DNA of 64,000 nucleotides from Chitinophaga pinensis. GTDB lineage: Bacteria; Bacteroidota; Bacteroidia; UBA7662. The notes beneath the pieces are model-generated. The model had not been told where the DNA came from, ran no database searches, and was given only the letters and a program-made list of their open reading frames with translations. The stretch lies in assembly GCA_945874665.1 (NCBI GenBank), contig CAMCHJ010000001.1, forward strand, positions 1-64,000. Reading direction: 5' to 3'. Made by a program: the position numbers and the translations under genes. Shown one piece after another: positions 53,399 to 61,863 of the stretch (the first letter of the stretch is position 1; every line of letters begins with the position of its first letter).

Positions 53399-54394
53399 AT
53401 GGCAAAGGCGAAAGTTACAAAAGAAACCTACCTGAAGTGGTATGAAAGCATGCAGTTGATCCGCCGTTTTGAAGAAAAATGTGCGCAACTGTACGGACAA
53501 CAGAAAATTAAAGGCTTTTTGCACCTTTATATAGGACAAGAGGCCATCGTGGCAGGCACCTATTCGGTGATCACGCCCGAAGATTCGGTGATTACCGCTT
53601 ACCGCGACCACGGGCACGCCCTGGCTTCGGGTATGTCGGCCGACTCGGTGATGGCTGAAATGTATGGCAAAATCACCGGCTGCTCCAAAGGCAAAGGCGG
53701 TTCGATGCACATGTTTAGCAAGGAGCACCGCAATTTTGGAGGTCATGGCATTGTAGGTGGACAAATTCCCCTCGGCGCCGGCATTGCCTTCGCTGAAAAA
53801 TACAACGGCACCAAAAATGTAAACGTATGCTATATGGGTGATGGTGCGGTGCGTCAAGGCGCTCTGCACGAAACCTTTAACATGGCCATGTTGTGGAAAC
53901 TGCCAGTGGTTTTTGTGGTAGAAAATAACTTCTACGCCATGGGTACCTCTTTGGAGCGCACCACCAACTTGCGTGATATTTATAAGATGGGCTTGGCCTA
54001 CGACATGCCTTCGAAGTGGGTTGATGGCATGAGCTGCGAGGCAGTGCATGAGGCCATGGAAGAAGCCGTTGAGCGTGCGCGCAAAGGCGACGGCCCTACC
54101 TTCCTGGAAATTCGCACCTACCGTTTCCGCGGTCACTCCATGAGCGACCCTGCGAAATACCGTAGCAAAGAGGAATTGGAAGATTACCGTGCTCAGGACC
54201 CCATCGTGGTAACCCGCGCCACCATCCTCAAAAAGAAATACGCCACCGAAGCCGAACTCGATGTCATCGACGAAAAAATCGAAGAAGTAGTGAAAGCTTC
54301 TGTGGAATTTGCAGAAAACAGTCCCATCCCTGACGAATCAGAGCTGTACACAGATGTGTATTTGCAGGAGGACTATCCATTTATAATGGACTAA
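53399..54394 (+). CDS. pdhA: Pyruvate dehydrogenase E1 component, alpha subunit
   Basis: A 331-residue thiamine-diphosphate enzyme subunit. The TPP motif runs GDGAVRQGALHETFNMAML...VVENN. HMFSKEHRNFGGHGIVGGQ and RYRSKEE (phosphorylation-loop region) mark the alpha subunit of a heterotetrameric E1. With PdhB it decarboxylates pyruvate for acetyl-CoA; pdhB and pdhC are not nearby. It is followed after 34 bp by a TPR protein. Confidence 0.95.
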   Translation: MAKAKVTKETYLKWYESMQLIRRFEEKCAQLYGQQKIKGFLHLYIGQEAIVAGTYSVITPEDSVITAYRDHGHALASGMSADSVMAEMYGKITGCSKGKGGSMHMFSKEHRNFGGHGIVGGQIPLGAGIAFAEKYNGTKNVNVCYMGDGAVRQGALHETFNMAMLWKLPVVFVVENNFYAMGTSLERTTNLRDIYKMGLAYDMPSKWVDGMSCEAVHEAMEEAVERARKGDGPTFLEIRTYRFRGHSMSDPAKYRSKEELEDYRAQDPIVVTRATILKKKYATEAELDVIDEKIEEVVKASVEFAENSPIPDESELYTDVYLQEDYPFIMD

Positions 54395-54428
54395 TTTATT
54401 GGCTTATTAACCTATTTATAGCAACACA

Positions 54429-55130
54429 ATGGCAAAGCAAGATCAAGGATCAGAGAATCCTTTTGATTTCGGACTCGAAAACCTCGACATCCAAAACACC
54501 CTCGGCAAATCTGAGCGGTTTTTCGAAAAGTACAAACAGCTATTAATCGGCGTATTCGGCGGTTTGATTGTTGTAATTGGCTTGGTATACTACGTAAACG
54601 CTGTTTACCTCCCCAACCAGCAAGAAGAGGCCCAAAACCTCATGTATGTAGCCGAGCGTTATTTTGAAAACGACAGTCTGAGCCTCGCTGTAAACGGCGA
54701 CGGCAACTTCCCTGGCTTCGAAGAAATAGCCGACGATTATGGCTGGACGCGCGCTGGCAAACTGGCCCATTATTATGCCGGCATCAGCTATTTGCGGATG
54801 GAGCAATTCGAAGACGCCATCGACCACCTCAAAAAATTCAGCACCAATGAGCCGATCATCGGTAGCATTGCTTTAGGTGCTACTGGAGATGCGTATTTGG
54901 AGTTAGGTGAGCAAGACAAAGCACTCGACTACTACCTCAAAGCAGCTTCAAAAGAAGAAAACGACTTCACCACGCCTGTTTACTTGATGCGTGCCGGTGA
55001 ATTAGCCGAGTCGCTTGGCAACAAGAAAAAAGCATTGGAGTTGTACGAGCAAATTTTGGCCGACTACAAGAACACTGCCGAAGGCCAAGCTGTTGAAAAG
55101 TACATTGCCCGTTTGAACGCGAGCAAATAA
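54429..55130 (+). CDS. YfgM-like membrane-anchored TPR protein
   Basis: A 233-residue protein: cytoplasmic N-terminus, one membrane helix (LLIGVFGGLIVVIGLVYYVNAVY, about residues 38-60), then tetratricopeptide-like helices facing the periplasm (AHYYAGISYLRMEQFEDAIDHL, GDAYLELGEQDKALDYYLKA, GNKKKALELYEQIL). The arrangement resembles YfgM and other SecYEG-associated chaperone partners. Function in Bacteroidota is unproven. Between pdhA and ribH, 2 bp before the latter. Confidence 0.85.
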   Translation: MAKQDQGSENPFDFGLENLDIQNTLGKSERFFEKYKQLLIGVFGGLIVVIGLVYYVNAVYLPNQQEEAQNLMYVAERYFENDSLSLAVNGDGNFPGFEEIADDYGWTRAGKLAHYYAGISYLRMEQFEDAIDHLKKFSTNEPIIGSIALGATGDAYLELGEQDKALDYYLKAASKEENDFTTPVYLMRAGELAESLGNKKKALELYEQILADYKNTAEGQAVEKYIARLNASK

Positions 55131-55132
55131 AT

Positions 55133-55621
55133 ATGGCCACTGCCCTCAAAAATTTATCCGAATACGAGGCTTTTGAGCTCAAAAATGCGGCTAAATACCG
55201 CATAGGCATTGTCACCGCCGAATGGAACGAGCACATCACCAGTGCCCTCGAGCAAGGGGCACTGGAGGTGCTGCGCCAGCAAGGCATCCAGCCCAAAAAT
55301 GTTAAAGCCGTTAGCGTACCAGGCAGCTACGAACTGCCGTTAGCAGCGCAATGGCTGTGCACCGAGTTCAAAGCCGATGCCGTGATTGCCATCGGTTGCT
55401 TGATCAAGGGCGAAACACCACATTTCGAATACATCAGCGAATCAGTAGCCCATGGCCTCATGGAGCTCAACCTCAAACACAGCATTCCCTTTGCTTTTGG
55501 GGTTATTACCGTACTCACCGAGCAGCAAGCCCTAGATCGCGCTGGCGGCATCCACGGGAACAAAGGCACCGAAGCCGCGGTTACCGTACTGCGCATGTTA
55601 CAATTAAAAGAAGGTCTGTAA
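55133..55621 (+). CDS. ribH: 6,7-dimethyl-8-ribityllumazine synthase
   Basis: A 162-residue enzyme of riboflavin synthesis. RIGIVTAEWNEHITSALEQGA, SVPGSYELPLAAQW, IAIGCLIKGETPHFEYI (catalytic His) and FGVITVLTEQQALDRAGG are characteristic. It condenses the 4-carbon unit with the pyrimidine intermediate. Last gene of the unit; its stop codon is in the loop of a terminator. Confidence 0.96.
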   Translation: MATALKNLSEYEAFELKNAAKYRIGIVTAEWNEHITSALEQGALEVLRQQGIQPKNVKAVSVPGSYELPLAAQWLCTEFKADAVIAIGCLIKGETPHFEYISESVAHGLMELNLKHSIPFAFGVITVLTEQQALDRAGGIHGNKGTEAAVTVLRMLQLKEGL

Positions 55622-55635
55622 TCAGGCCTTTTTTT
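55611..55635 (+). terminator. Terminator of pdhA-TPR-ribH unit
   Basis: Stem AAGGTCTG / CAGGCCTT (one G-U pair), loop TAAT containing the ribH stop, then seven T residues. Confidence 0.8.
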
Positions 55636-55678
55636 AATCCTATTGACGCCAGCTATTTTGTCGTTTACGCGTATTTGC

Positions 55679-55686
55679 TATATTTG
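55679..55686 (+). promoter_or_regulatory. Promoter of the 55.7-57.8 kb envelope operon
   Basis: Perfect -7 box TATATTTG with a TTTG -33-like element at 55657-55660, 18 bp apart. It lies 33 bp before the lipoprotein ATG. Confidence 0.6.
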
Positions 55687-55719
55687 ACCACGGCCAATTC
55701 TTAAAAGGCTCCCCTCCTC

Positions 55720-56232
55720 ATGAAAAAAAGACACATACTCTACGCCCTGTTGCTGCTCGTAGCGGCGGCCTGCGGCGGTCCCACCGAGTCGGTTGAACGC
55801 CAAACAGAGAACCTCGTGCTCACGGCAGAAGGGCCTTTGTACGATGGTTCAAATACCGCGACTTACACTTGGCCAGTTGATTTGAACGCGCTTTTGGGAG
55901 AAGGCTACACCGCTGCCGACATCGCCAAAGTACGCATTACCGGCATTCGCATCACCGCTGTTAACCCCGATAACTTGAGCCTCGTAAACGACATCACCTT
56001 TCAACTCGCTGGAAGTGGTGTAGCCATGCAAAAAGTTGGCTTTTTGAACCCCCTTCCTGCCGATGCCAACAGCATTGAGCTGGTGGTGGCCGACGAACAG
56101 GAAGGTTTAGAAGCCTTTTTTGGTTTGAATGAAATTACGCTGGTATCCGACTTAAACCTGACGCAGGAGTTTGAAGGCAACCTCGAGTTAAATGCACAAA
56201 TCACCTTTAATTTCGACCTAAAATCTAAATAA
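55720..56232 (+). CDS. Lipoprotein of unknown function
   Basis: A 170-residue protein with a lipoprotein signal (MKKRHILYALLLLVAAAC). The mature part is acidic, beta-rich and begins GGPTESVERQTENLVL; no known domain is recognised. First gene of a three-gene operon with a DUF2147 protein and a DUF6268 outer-membrane protein, all with export signals. It may form an outer-membrane complex with them. Confidence 0.7.
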   Translation: MKKRHILYALLLLVAAACGGPTESVERQTENLVLTAEGPLYDGSNTATYTWPVDLNALLGEGYTAADIAKVRITGIRITAVNPDNLSLVNDITFQLAGSGVAMQKVGFLNPLPADANSIELVVADEQEGLEAFFGLNEITLVSDLNLTQEFEGNLELNAQITFNFDLKSK

Positions 56233-56240
56233 AACGCATC

Positions 56241-56708
56241 ATGAAAAAGACCTTCGCCCTTTTGTTTGCGCTTACTTTTGCGCTTTTCACCCAAACCGAT
56301 TCATTACACTCACAAGATGCACAAGCAGATTTGCTGGTAGGCGTGTGGGAGCCATCACATGGCAAAGCTCGCGTTAAAATCGATAAGATTGCCGACAAAT
56401 ATTATGGCAAAATTGTATGGCTTAAAGAGCCCAACGATCCAGAAAAAGGCACGCCTAAAGTCGATAAGAACAACCCCGATGAGTCGATGCGCGCCGTGGC
56501 CCTCAAAGGCTACCGACTGTTAAAAGACTTTACCTACCAAGGCAAGCGTGAGTGGGCCGATGGCACTATTTACGACCCTGAAAACGGCAATACGTACAGC
56601 TGTGTAATCAAGGCTACCGACGACAATACCCTCGACATCCGCGGTTACATTGGCGTAAAGACCTTTGGCCGTACCGACGTTTGGAAGCGTGTAGCCATCA
56701 AAAAGTAG
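56241..56708 (+). CDS. DUF2147 periplasmic protein
   Basis: A 155-residue protein with signal peptide MKKTFALLFALTFALFTQTDS. The DUF2147 domain covers the rest: LLVGVWEPSHGKARVKIDK, YYGKIVWLKEPNDPEKGTPKVDKNNPDE, WADGTIYDPENGNTYSCVI and RGYIGVKTFGRTDVWKRV. It is a small beta-barrel (calycin-like) of unknown ligand, 8 bp after the lipoprotein gene and 7 bp before the DUF6268 gene. Confidence 0.93.
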   Translation: MKKTFALLFALTFALFTQTDSLHSQDAQADLLVGVWEPSHGKARVKIDKIADKYYGKIVWLKEPNDPEKGTPKVDKNNPDESMRAVALKGYRLLKDFTYQGKREWADGTIYDPENGNTYSCVIKATDDNTLDIRGYIGVKTFGRTDVWKRVAIKK

Positions 56709-56715
56709 AAAAGAG

Positions 56716-57822
56716 ATGACGAAAAAACACTATTTACTGGCTGGATTACTGGCCTTTGCCTCGGTGGCACAGGCCCAGGTTACCGGCCAAGAGGAGGAGG
56801 ATGATACCGACTATGGCACTGTTGAGCTGGTAGACGGCGGCAAAACCAAAACCTACGCCAATTCGCGCATCGTAGGAACTGCTCCACAACGCTTTGTAAG
56901 CGTGGGTTGGGATGTACAGGGGCCCTATGACATGACTTTTTCGCCTATTGGCAGTCATCCAGAGGGCACCGAGTTTGCGGCCAACCAATTAGCCACCGGT
57001 CGCGCCCAATACACAGGTGGTTTCCGTTTAAATGCCAATATTCCCGTTATTTCGCGTAACAATTTGGTATGGCAAATGGGCGCCACCTATTGGGATACCC
57101 GCTACAACATCACCGATATTGCAGGTGACTCTACGATGGCATCTGGTAAAGATGTGCTCAACGCGCTCAACCAAAACGGCCTACGCACCGGCGGTATCAA
57201 TACCACTATTTATAAGCCTTTAGGTGAATACAGCTTTGTACTCGTGCAAGCTTCGGTAGACATGAGCGGCGATTACGGCTTGGGTTTGCAAAACGAAGTG
57301 CGCACCTCTGTTGCTGCTTTGTGGGGAAAACGCCCTAACGACCGCAAACAGTGGGCCGTGGGTTTGTCGCGCACCTACCGCGTAGGCGCCATGAACTACA
57401 TTCCGATATTTTTGTACAACTGGACCGCCCCCAACCGCAAATGGGGCATTGAAGCTTTATTGCCGGCAAGAGGTGCCGTTCGCTACAACATCGACCGCAA
57501 GAGTTTGATCATGGCCGGATTTGAGCTAGAAGGACAAAGCTATCGTTTGAACGGGTTGTCGATGATCAGATCTTCTACAGAAAGCCTCGAAATACGCCGT
57601 GGAGAACTCCGCCCGCGACTCGAATACATGCGCCAACTCACTGGCTACTTTTGGCTAGGCGTACAAGCAGGTTATCGCCTCAACTACAGCTTCGATGCCG
57701 ATTTACTTCCTAACGGTAAAGAGTTTTTTAGAGGGTTTACTGGTAAACAGCCCTTTGCTATGCTCAACAGCTTAGGCAGCGCGCCTTACGCACAAATCAC
57801 CATTAATTTTGTGAGTCCGTAA
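56716..57822 (+). CDS. DUF6268 outer-membrane beta-barrel protein
   Basis: A 368-residue exported protein (signal MTKKHYLLAGLLAFASVAQAQ). The body has the alternating strand pattern of an outer-membrane barrel (GRAQYTGGFRLNANIPVIS, YSFVLVQASVDMSGDYGLG, KQWAVGLSRTYRVGAMNYIP) and fits DUF6268. Last gene of the operon, ending at a strong terminator. Function unknown. Confidence 0.85.
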   Translation: MTKKHYLLAGLLAFASVAQAQVTGQEEEDDTDYGTVELVDGGKTKTYANSRIVGTAPQRFVSVGWDVQGPYDMTFSPIGSHPEGTEFAANQLATGRAQYTGGFRLNANIPVISRNNLVWQMGATYWDTRYNITDIAGDSTMASGKDVLNALNQNGLRTGGINTTIYKPLGEYSFVLVQASVDMSGDYGLGLQNEVRTSVAALWGKRPNDRKQWAVGLSRTYRVGAMNYIPIFLYNWTAPNRKWGIEALLPARGAVRYNIDRKSLIMAGFELEGQSYRLNGLSMIRSSTESLEIRRGELRPRLEYMRQLTGYFWLGVQAGYRLNYSFDADLLPNGKEFFRGFTGKQPFAMLNSLGSAPYAQITINFVSP

Positions 57823-57841
57823 GTTAAACCCCAAACCTATG

Positions 57842-57875
57842 AGCCGCTTTTCTAACCAAAAGCGGCTTTTTTTTT
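57842..57875 (+). terminator. Terminator of the envelope operon
   Basis: Perfect 10-bp stem AGCCGCTTTT / AAAAGCGGCT, 6-nt loop, then nine T residues. Confidence 0.9.
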
Positions 57876-57887
57876 GCACCATTGGCA

Positions 57888-59084
57888 CTAAAACCGCTGA
57901 AACTCACACACCACACAAATACCCAGCCCGCTGGCATCTTTCGTAAAAAACAAACGGGCATCATCGCCGTCTGGCATTTTTAGCACTTTGCGGATGGCCG
58001 CCACCTCCAAAAAGAAATCGCGCTTGGCCATGTGCACCTTTTTGATTCCTTGGGCTTGAAAGTAAGTCTGCAGCACCTTCGGCTTGTACGGCAAAACGGC
58101 TTTGATCACAAACTGCCGGCCAGGATAACCATCGAGCCAATACGGAAGCAAATAATACGCAGCCTGACTGTTAAACGCCTTTAAACCCGCCCTTGCGGCA
58201 TGTGCTTTGTCGAGGCGCAATTTAGTAAGTCCCGCATGCGGCTCCAGCAAATACATGCCCGGGGCAGCACCAGTGATTTCTGGCACTCCAGCTGCCGAAC
58301 TGCTGTTAAACCGATCGGCCACTGCTCCTGTTTTACCCAGCAAAACCGCCTCGTAAGTAGTTTCTCCTGCAAATCCAGGCTCAAGCTCAAAAAGCAATTC
58401 CTTCAATTCATCTTGCCAGCAAATGGCATACACTGTTTTGGGCGTGCCAAGTTGCAAGCTGCAAGCAGTTACATCGGCCATGGGCGAGGCCTTGATCCAA
58501 ACGCGACTAAATTTGCTGAGCAGCTGGGGCAGCAGGAGGTTGATATCGGGACTGCTCGCCGAAAAATCATACACCCGTTGGCCACCTGGCCGGCGATCAG
58601 GATCTAAATAAACCGTGCCCCCAGCCGCTAGCTGCTGCAAAACCTCCTCAGCTTTACCTTCAAATACCTGCACCTGTGCGTGCTGGGCAAAATTAAACCG
58701 CAGCAGGGCGGCATGTTCGGCATCGGCCTCTACCAGCTGCAGCTGCTTGGCTGCTTTGGCCATAAAATAGGCATCTACACCTGCCCCAGCCGTTAAATCG
58801 GTAAACAGCTCAGCCGCCATCAAGCCCGCCTTGAAACGCGCCACCGCTTCTGCCGTGCTCTGCTCGTAACTTTTGGTGGTAAAAAGCCACTGCTGGGCAG
58901 CTAAAGTGGGCATTTTTACCACAGTCTTTTGCTGCAACTGCATTTGCTCAAGCACATACTTAGCCTCGGTGCCAAACTCCTTGGCAGCCAGATTTATAAG
59001 CTTTGTTTCGGATGTAGCCAATTCGTTTTGCATAAAACTCTTGGCTTTTGCTGTAGATAATGTGGATATGCGATCAGTGCTCAT
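57888..59084 (-). CDS. THUMP-like domain SAM methyltransferase
   Basis: A 398-residue protein with a class I methyltransferase core: FTDLTAGAGVDAYFMAKAAKQLQLVEAD (motif I) and TVYLDPDRRPGG (a DPxR/DPPR-like catalytic segment). The C-terminus (from about 290, AGLTKLRLDKAHAARAGLKAF onward) matches the THUMP-like and PG_1098 ferredoxin-like domain layout of Bacteroidota homologues. The N-terminal region is helical. RNA is the probable substrate, but this is not established. Confidence 0.85.
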   Translation of the reverse strand: MSTDRISTLSTAKAKSFMQNELATSETKLINLAAKEFGTEAKYVLEQMQLQQKTVVKMPTLAAQQWLFTTKSYEQSTAEAVARFKAGLMAAELFTDLTAGAGVDAYFMAKAAKQLQLVEADAEHAALLRFNFAQHAQVQVFEGKAEEVLQQLAAGGTVYLDPDRRPGGQRVYDFSASSPDINLLLPQLLSKFSRVWIKASPMADVTACSLQLGTPKTVYAICWQDELKELLFELEPGFAGETTYEAVLLGKTGAVADRFNSSSAAGVPEITGAAPGMYLLEPHAGLTKLRLDKAHAARAGLKAFNSQAAYYLLPYWLDGYPGRQFVIKAVLPYKPKVLQTYFQAQGIKKVHMAKRDFFLEVAAIRKVLKMPDGDDARLFFTKDASGLGICVVCEFQRF

Positions 59085-59116
59085 GTATAATTAAAAAAAA
59101 TAGCGTTATTTGTAGG

Positions 59117-59296
59117 ATGCGATTCGCCGAAAAACGATTTTTGTGCTTCGCCCTGATTGCATGCTTGGGTTTTGCTGCTTGCCAGAAAGACACCTGCCCC
59201 GCCTTCGAAACAAACGAAAAGCGGTTCAGCAAAAAGGCGAAGGCTAAAAAAAAGTTATACTCGAAAGATCGGGACCTCTTTGGCAATAAACGATAA
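59117..59296 (+). CDS. Tiny CPAF-motif lipoprotein 1
   Basis: A 59-residue product, start at ATG 59117: a signal (MRFAEKRFLCFALIACLGFAAC) with lipobox FAAC, then QKDTCPAFETNEK and a very basic tail (KKAKAKKKLY). The second cysteine five residues after the lipid cysteine, in the motif CPAF, is repeated in the next gene. Unknown function. It is 4 bp before the second CPAF gene. Confidence 0.6.
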   Translation: MRFAEKRFLCFALIACLGFAACQKDTCPAFETNEKRFSKKAKAKKKLYSKDRDLFGNKR

Positions 59297-59300
59297 AGAA

Positions 59301-59420
59301 ATGAAAAAGCTAGTTTTAATCGCTGTAGTATTGTTGGCTGGTGCCGCCATGAGCGCTTGCAACCGCAATGCTTGCCCTGCTTTTACGCAGGTAGAAACTC
59401 CTGCTGAGGCACGCGCTTAA
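59301..59420 (+). CDS. Tiny CPAF-motif lipoprotein 2
   Basis: A 39-residue product: MKKLVLIAVVLLAGAAMSAC (lipobox MSAC), then NRNACPAFTQVETPAEARA. It shares with its neighbour the arrangement lipid-Cys, four residues, CPAF. The stop overlaps the ATG of the YtxJ-like gene (TAATG), so the two are probably translationally coupled. Function unknown; a surface-exposed second cysteine could serve a redox or metal role. Confidence 0.6.
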   Translation: MKKLVLIAVVLLAGAAMSACNRNACPAFTQVETPAEARA

Positions 59421-59770
59421 TGCCTTGGATTTCGCTCGAATCGGCCGATCAGCTTGCTGATTTGGTGGTTTTGTCGCACCAGCAACCCATCCTTTTTTTC
59501 AAGCACAGCACCCGTTGCAGCATCAGTACTGCCGCTTGGGGGCGCATGGAGCGGGGTGAATCAAAACTTCCACAGAATACCACTTGCGTTTACCTCGATT
59601 TAATTCGGTTCAGGGCATTAAGCAACCAGATCGCCGAGCTTTTTAACGTAGCGCACGAATCGCCACAGGTTTTACTCGTACACCAAGGCCAATGCGTGTA
59701 CCATGCCAGTCACTTCGACATTAGACCGGAGTATGTGCCTATTATCTCCAAAACGACTCACCCCCTATAA
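59420..59770 (+). CDS. YtxJ/BrxC-like monothiol bacilliredoxin
   Basis: A 116-residue thioredoxin-fold protein. HSTRCSIS holds the single redox cysteine in the place of the thioredoxin CxxC; QPILFFKHSTRCSIS and ESPQVLLVHQGQCVYHASH complete the family pattern. Members reduce bacillithiol-mixed disulfides. Its last codons overlap the converging OsmC gene by 13 bp. Bacillithiol is consistent with persulfide handling at 44 kb, although no bacillithiol-synthesis gene is in view. Confidence 0.88.
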   Translation: MPWISLESADQLADLVVLSHQQPILFFKHSTRCSISTAAWGRMERGESKLPQNTTCVYLDLIRFRALSNQIAELFNVAHESPQVLLVHQGQCVYHASHFDIRPEYVPIISKTTHPL

Positions 59771-60165
59771 ACAAACGTAATGGTTTGCTGGAGGTCGGGG
59801 TGTAAACTCATAGCCACAGGACAAGTGCGTGCCGTGCGTTCGATCAATACCCGATTGTGCTCTGTGTAAGCCCGCGGAAAACGCAGCTCCACTTCAATGC
59901 CCGTAATGCGCCGGGGATTGGTACCCATGATTTTGAAGGATTCGCCCTCCATGCCACTTACATCAATGCCATGTGCGTCAGCCATGATGCCAATTACGGT
60001 CATCATGCAGCTCACCAATGCACTGCTCACCAGGTCAGTTGGCGAAAAAGCAGCGCCTTTTCCGTGATTATCGAGGGGTGCATCGGTAATAATTTCGGTG
60101 CCCGAGCGTATATGGGTAGCAGCCGTGCGCAATTCACCCAAGTATTTGATGTATGCTGTCTTCAT
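59758..60165 (-). CDS. OsmC family peroxide/thiol-stress protein
   Basis: A 135-residue OsmC/Ohr-fold protein. The first redox-active cysteine lies in SSALVSCMMTVIGI, the second in RTARTCPVAMSL, as in OsmC and YhfA proteins. The YhfA-like subgroup often lacks peroxidase activity toward all substrates. It converges with the YtxJ gene and overlaps it. Confidence 0.9.
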   Translation of the reverse strand: MKTAYIKYLGELRTAATHIRSGTEIITDAPLDNHGKGAAFSPTDLVSSALVSCMMTVIGIMADAHGIDVSGMEGESFKIMGTNPRRITGIEVELRFPRAYTEHNRVLIERTARTCPVAMSLHPDLQQTITFVYRG

Positions 60166-60217
60166 ATTTGCTAATTTAGAGAACTTTTAACAGCTTCATC
60201 TGTGTTTTAATAACCTT

Positions 60218-60973
60218 ATGCAAAAGTGTTTGTTTGTGTTGATGGCCCTGCTGCTGCCGCTTTGCGGATTAAAGGCACAAGGCGGTGAGGAAATCCCAGC
60301 GGGACCTCAGCTCAACTATTTCAAATACGCCACTGGAGGTGTTGGTGTGCATAATTTTGGGTGGTACGCGGGTGGCAAGTATGGCAAAAGTAAATCACGG
60401 CTCGACGACCGCATCTGGGAATTCGACCTCTGGCGGACCCGGCATCCGAAAGAAATCCGCATCAGCAACCCTTCCTTTATCAATCCGCGGCCGTATGTTT
60501 TAGGCAAGCTCAACGACGCTTTCTTTTTGCATGTGGGCTACGGTACCCAACGGTTAATTTTTGATAAAAGCGAAAAAAGCGGGGTAGAAGTACGGTATCA
60601 ACTGAGCATAGGGCCAAGCTTCGCCTTGTTAAAGCCTATTTACCTCGACATCCTCTATCCGCTCAATCCCAACGAGCCCCGCAACCTCACCACCCGAAGT
60701 GAGCGGTATGACCCCACCCGACATTTCGAAAACAACATCTACGGCAGCTCTCGGTTTAGTACAGGATTGGATGAGCTGAACGTCCTGCCAGGCTTGTATG
60801 CCAAAGGCGGTTTTATATTCGAGTGGGGCGCATTCACCGAAGAAATTAAAATTTTAGAGGCCGGCTTGGCTGTCGATATTTTTCCACAAGGCGTGCCTGT
60901 GATGGCGTTTGTGCCAGAAAGACAATTTTTCATCTCCTTCTACCTAGGTTTCCATTTAGGGAAGCGCTGGTAA
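60218..60973 (+). CDS. Exported protein of unknown function upstream of lipA
   Basis: A 251-residue protein with signal peptide MQKCLFVLMALLLPLCGLKAQ. The mature sequence has repeated aromatic strands (GVGVHNFGWYAGGKYGK, FFLHVGYGTQRLIFDKSEKSG, RQFFISFYLGFHLGKRW), consistent with a small outer-membrane barrel. It resembles conserved hypothetical proteins often found beside lipA in Bacteroidota. Function unknown. Confidence 0.7.
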   Translation: MQKCLFVLMALLLPLCGLKAQGGEEIPAGPQLNYFKYATGGVGVHNFGWYAGGKYGKSKSRLDDRIWEFDLWRTRHPKEIRISNPSFINPRPYVLGKLNDAFFLHVGYGTQRLIFDKSEKSGVEVRYQLSIGPSFALLKPIYLDILYPLNPNEPRNLTTRSERYDPTRHFENNIYGSSRFSTGLDELNVLPGLYAKGGFIFEWGAFTEEIKILEAGLAVDIFPQGVPVMAFVPERQFFISFYLGFHLGKRW

Positions 60974-60978
60974 TTGCT

Positions 60979-60986
60979 TATTTTTG
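60979..60986 (+). promoter_or_regulatory. -7 box TATTTTTG of lipA
   Basis: Perfect TAnnTTTG box, four bases (ACCC) before the lipA ATG; leaderless arrangement as in thiL. It lies 6 bp after the stop of the upstream gene. Confidence 0.5.
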
Positions 60987-60990
60987 ACCC

Positions 60991-61863
60991 ATGCAAGATA
61001 CTTTGGTCCTAGACGTTCGCCAAGAACGACGTAAAAAGCCCAATTGGCTGCGGGTAAAACTGCCCACAGGAAAAGAATATCTCCGGGTGCGCAACCTGGT
61101 TGATCAATATAAACTGCACACCATTTGCGAAAGCGGTAGCTGTCCCAACATGGGCGAATGCTGGGGAGCCGGCACCGCCACCTTCATGATTTTGGGCAAT
61201 GTATGCACCCGCGGCTGCTCGTTTTGCGCCGTGGCTACGGGCCGGCCTACCGAGTTAGACCTCGATGAGCCTTACCGCGTAGCTGAAGCCATTAAGTTAA
61301 TGGAGGTGAAACACGCTGTGCTCACCTCGGTGAACCGCGATGAGCTCAAAGACCGTGGCGCCAGTGTTTGGGCGGCCACCGTGCGCGAAATCCGCAAGCA
61401 ATCGCCCGGCACCACTATGGAAACCCTCATACCCGATGTAAAAGCCAACTGGGAAGCCCTCGAGCTTATGATTTCGGAGCGGCCCGAAGTGGTATCGCAC
61501 AACATGGAAACGGTAAAACGCCTCTATCGCACCGTGCGCCCACAAGCCAAATACGAGCGTAGCTTGGAGCAACTCAGTCGCATCAAAGCTGCTGGTTTAC
61601 GCACCAAAACTGGCTTTATGGTAGGTTTAGGCGAAACCCCTGAAGAAGTAAACGAAATTCTCGACGACCTCAAAGCCGCCGGCGTAGATGTGGTAACCAT
61701 TGGTCAGTACCTCCAACCCACCAAAATGCACCTCGAAGTGGCGGAGTTCATCACCCCCGAGCAGTTTAAGCTGTACGAAGAAATGGGCTACGCCAAAGGC
61801 TTCAACTTTGTAGAAAGCGGTCCTTTGGTACGCTCTTCCTACCACGCAGAAAGACACATCTGA
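60991..61863 (+). CDS. lipA: Lipoyl synthase
   Basis: A 290-residue radical SAM enzyme that inserts two sulfurs into octanoyl groups. The auxiliary cluster cysteines are in [12 protein letters not shown] and the radical-SAM CxxxCxxC in CTRGCSFC. The C-terminal RSSYHA supplies the serine ligand of the auxiliary cluster. It serves PdhC and other 2-oxoacid dehydrogenases. The stop overlaps the next ATG (TGATG). Confidence 0.97.
   Translation: MQDTLVLDVRQERRKKPNWLRVKLPTGKEYLRVRNLVDQYKLHTICESGSCPNMGECWGAGTATFMILGNVCTRGCSFCAVATGRPTELDLDEPYRVAEAIKLMEVKHAVLTSVNRDELKDRGASVWAATVREIRKQSPGTTMETLIPDVKANWEALELMISERPEVVSHNMETVKRLYRTVRPQAKYERSLEQLSRIKAAGLRTKTGFMVGLGETPEEVNEILDDLKAAGVDVVTIGQYLQPTKMHLEVAEFITPEQFKLYEEMGYAKGFNFVESGPLVRSSYHAERHI

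Noticed and set aside
53372-54136. Long open frame on the minus strand opposite pdhA (254 codons)
   Set aside because: It mirrors the codon pattern of pdhA, has no family similarity in its translation and no promoter; pdhA itself is unmistakable.
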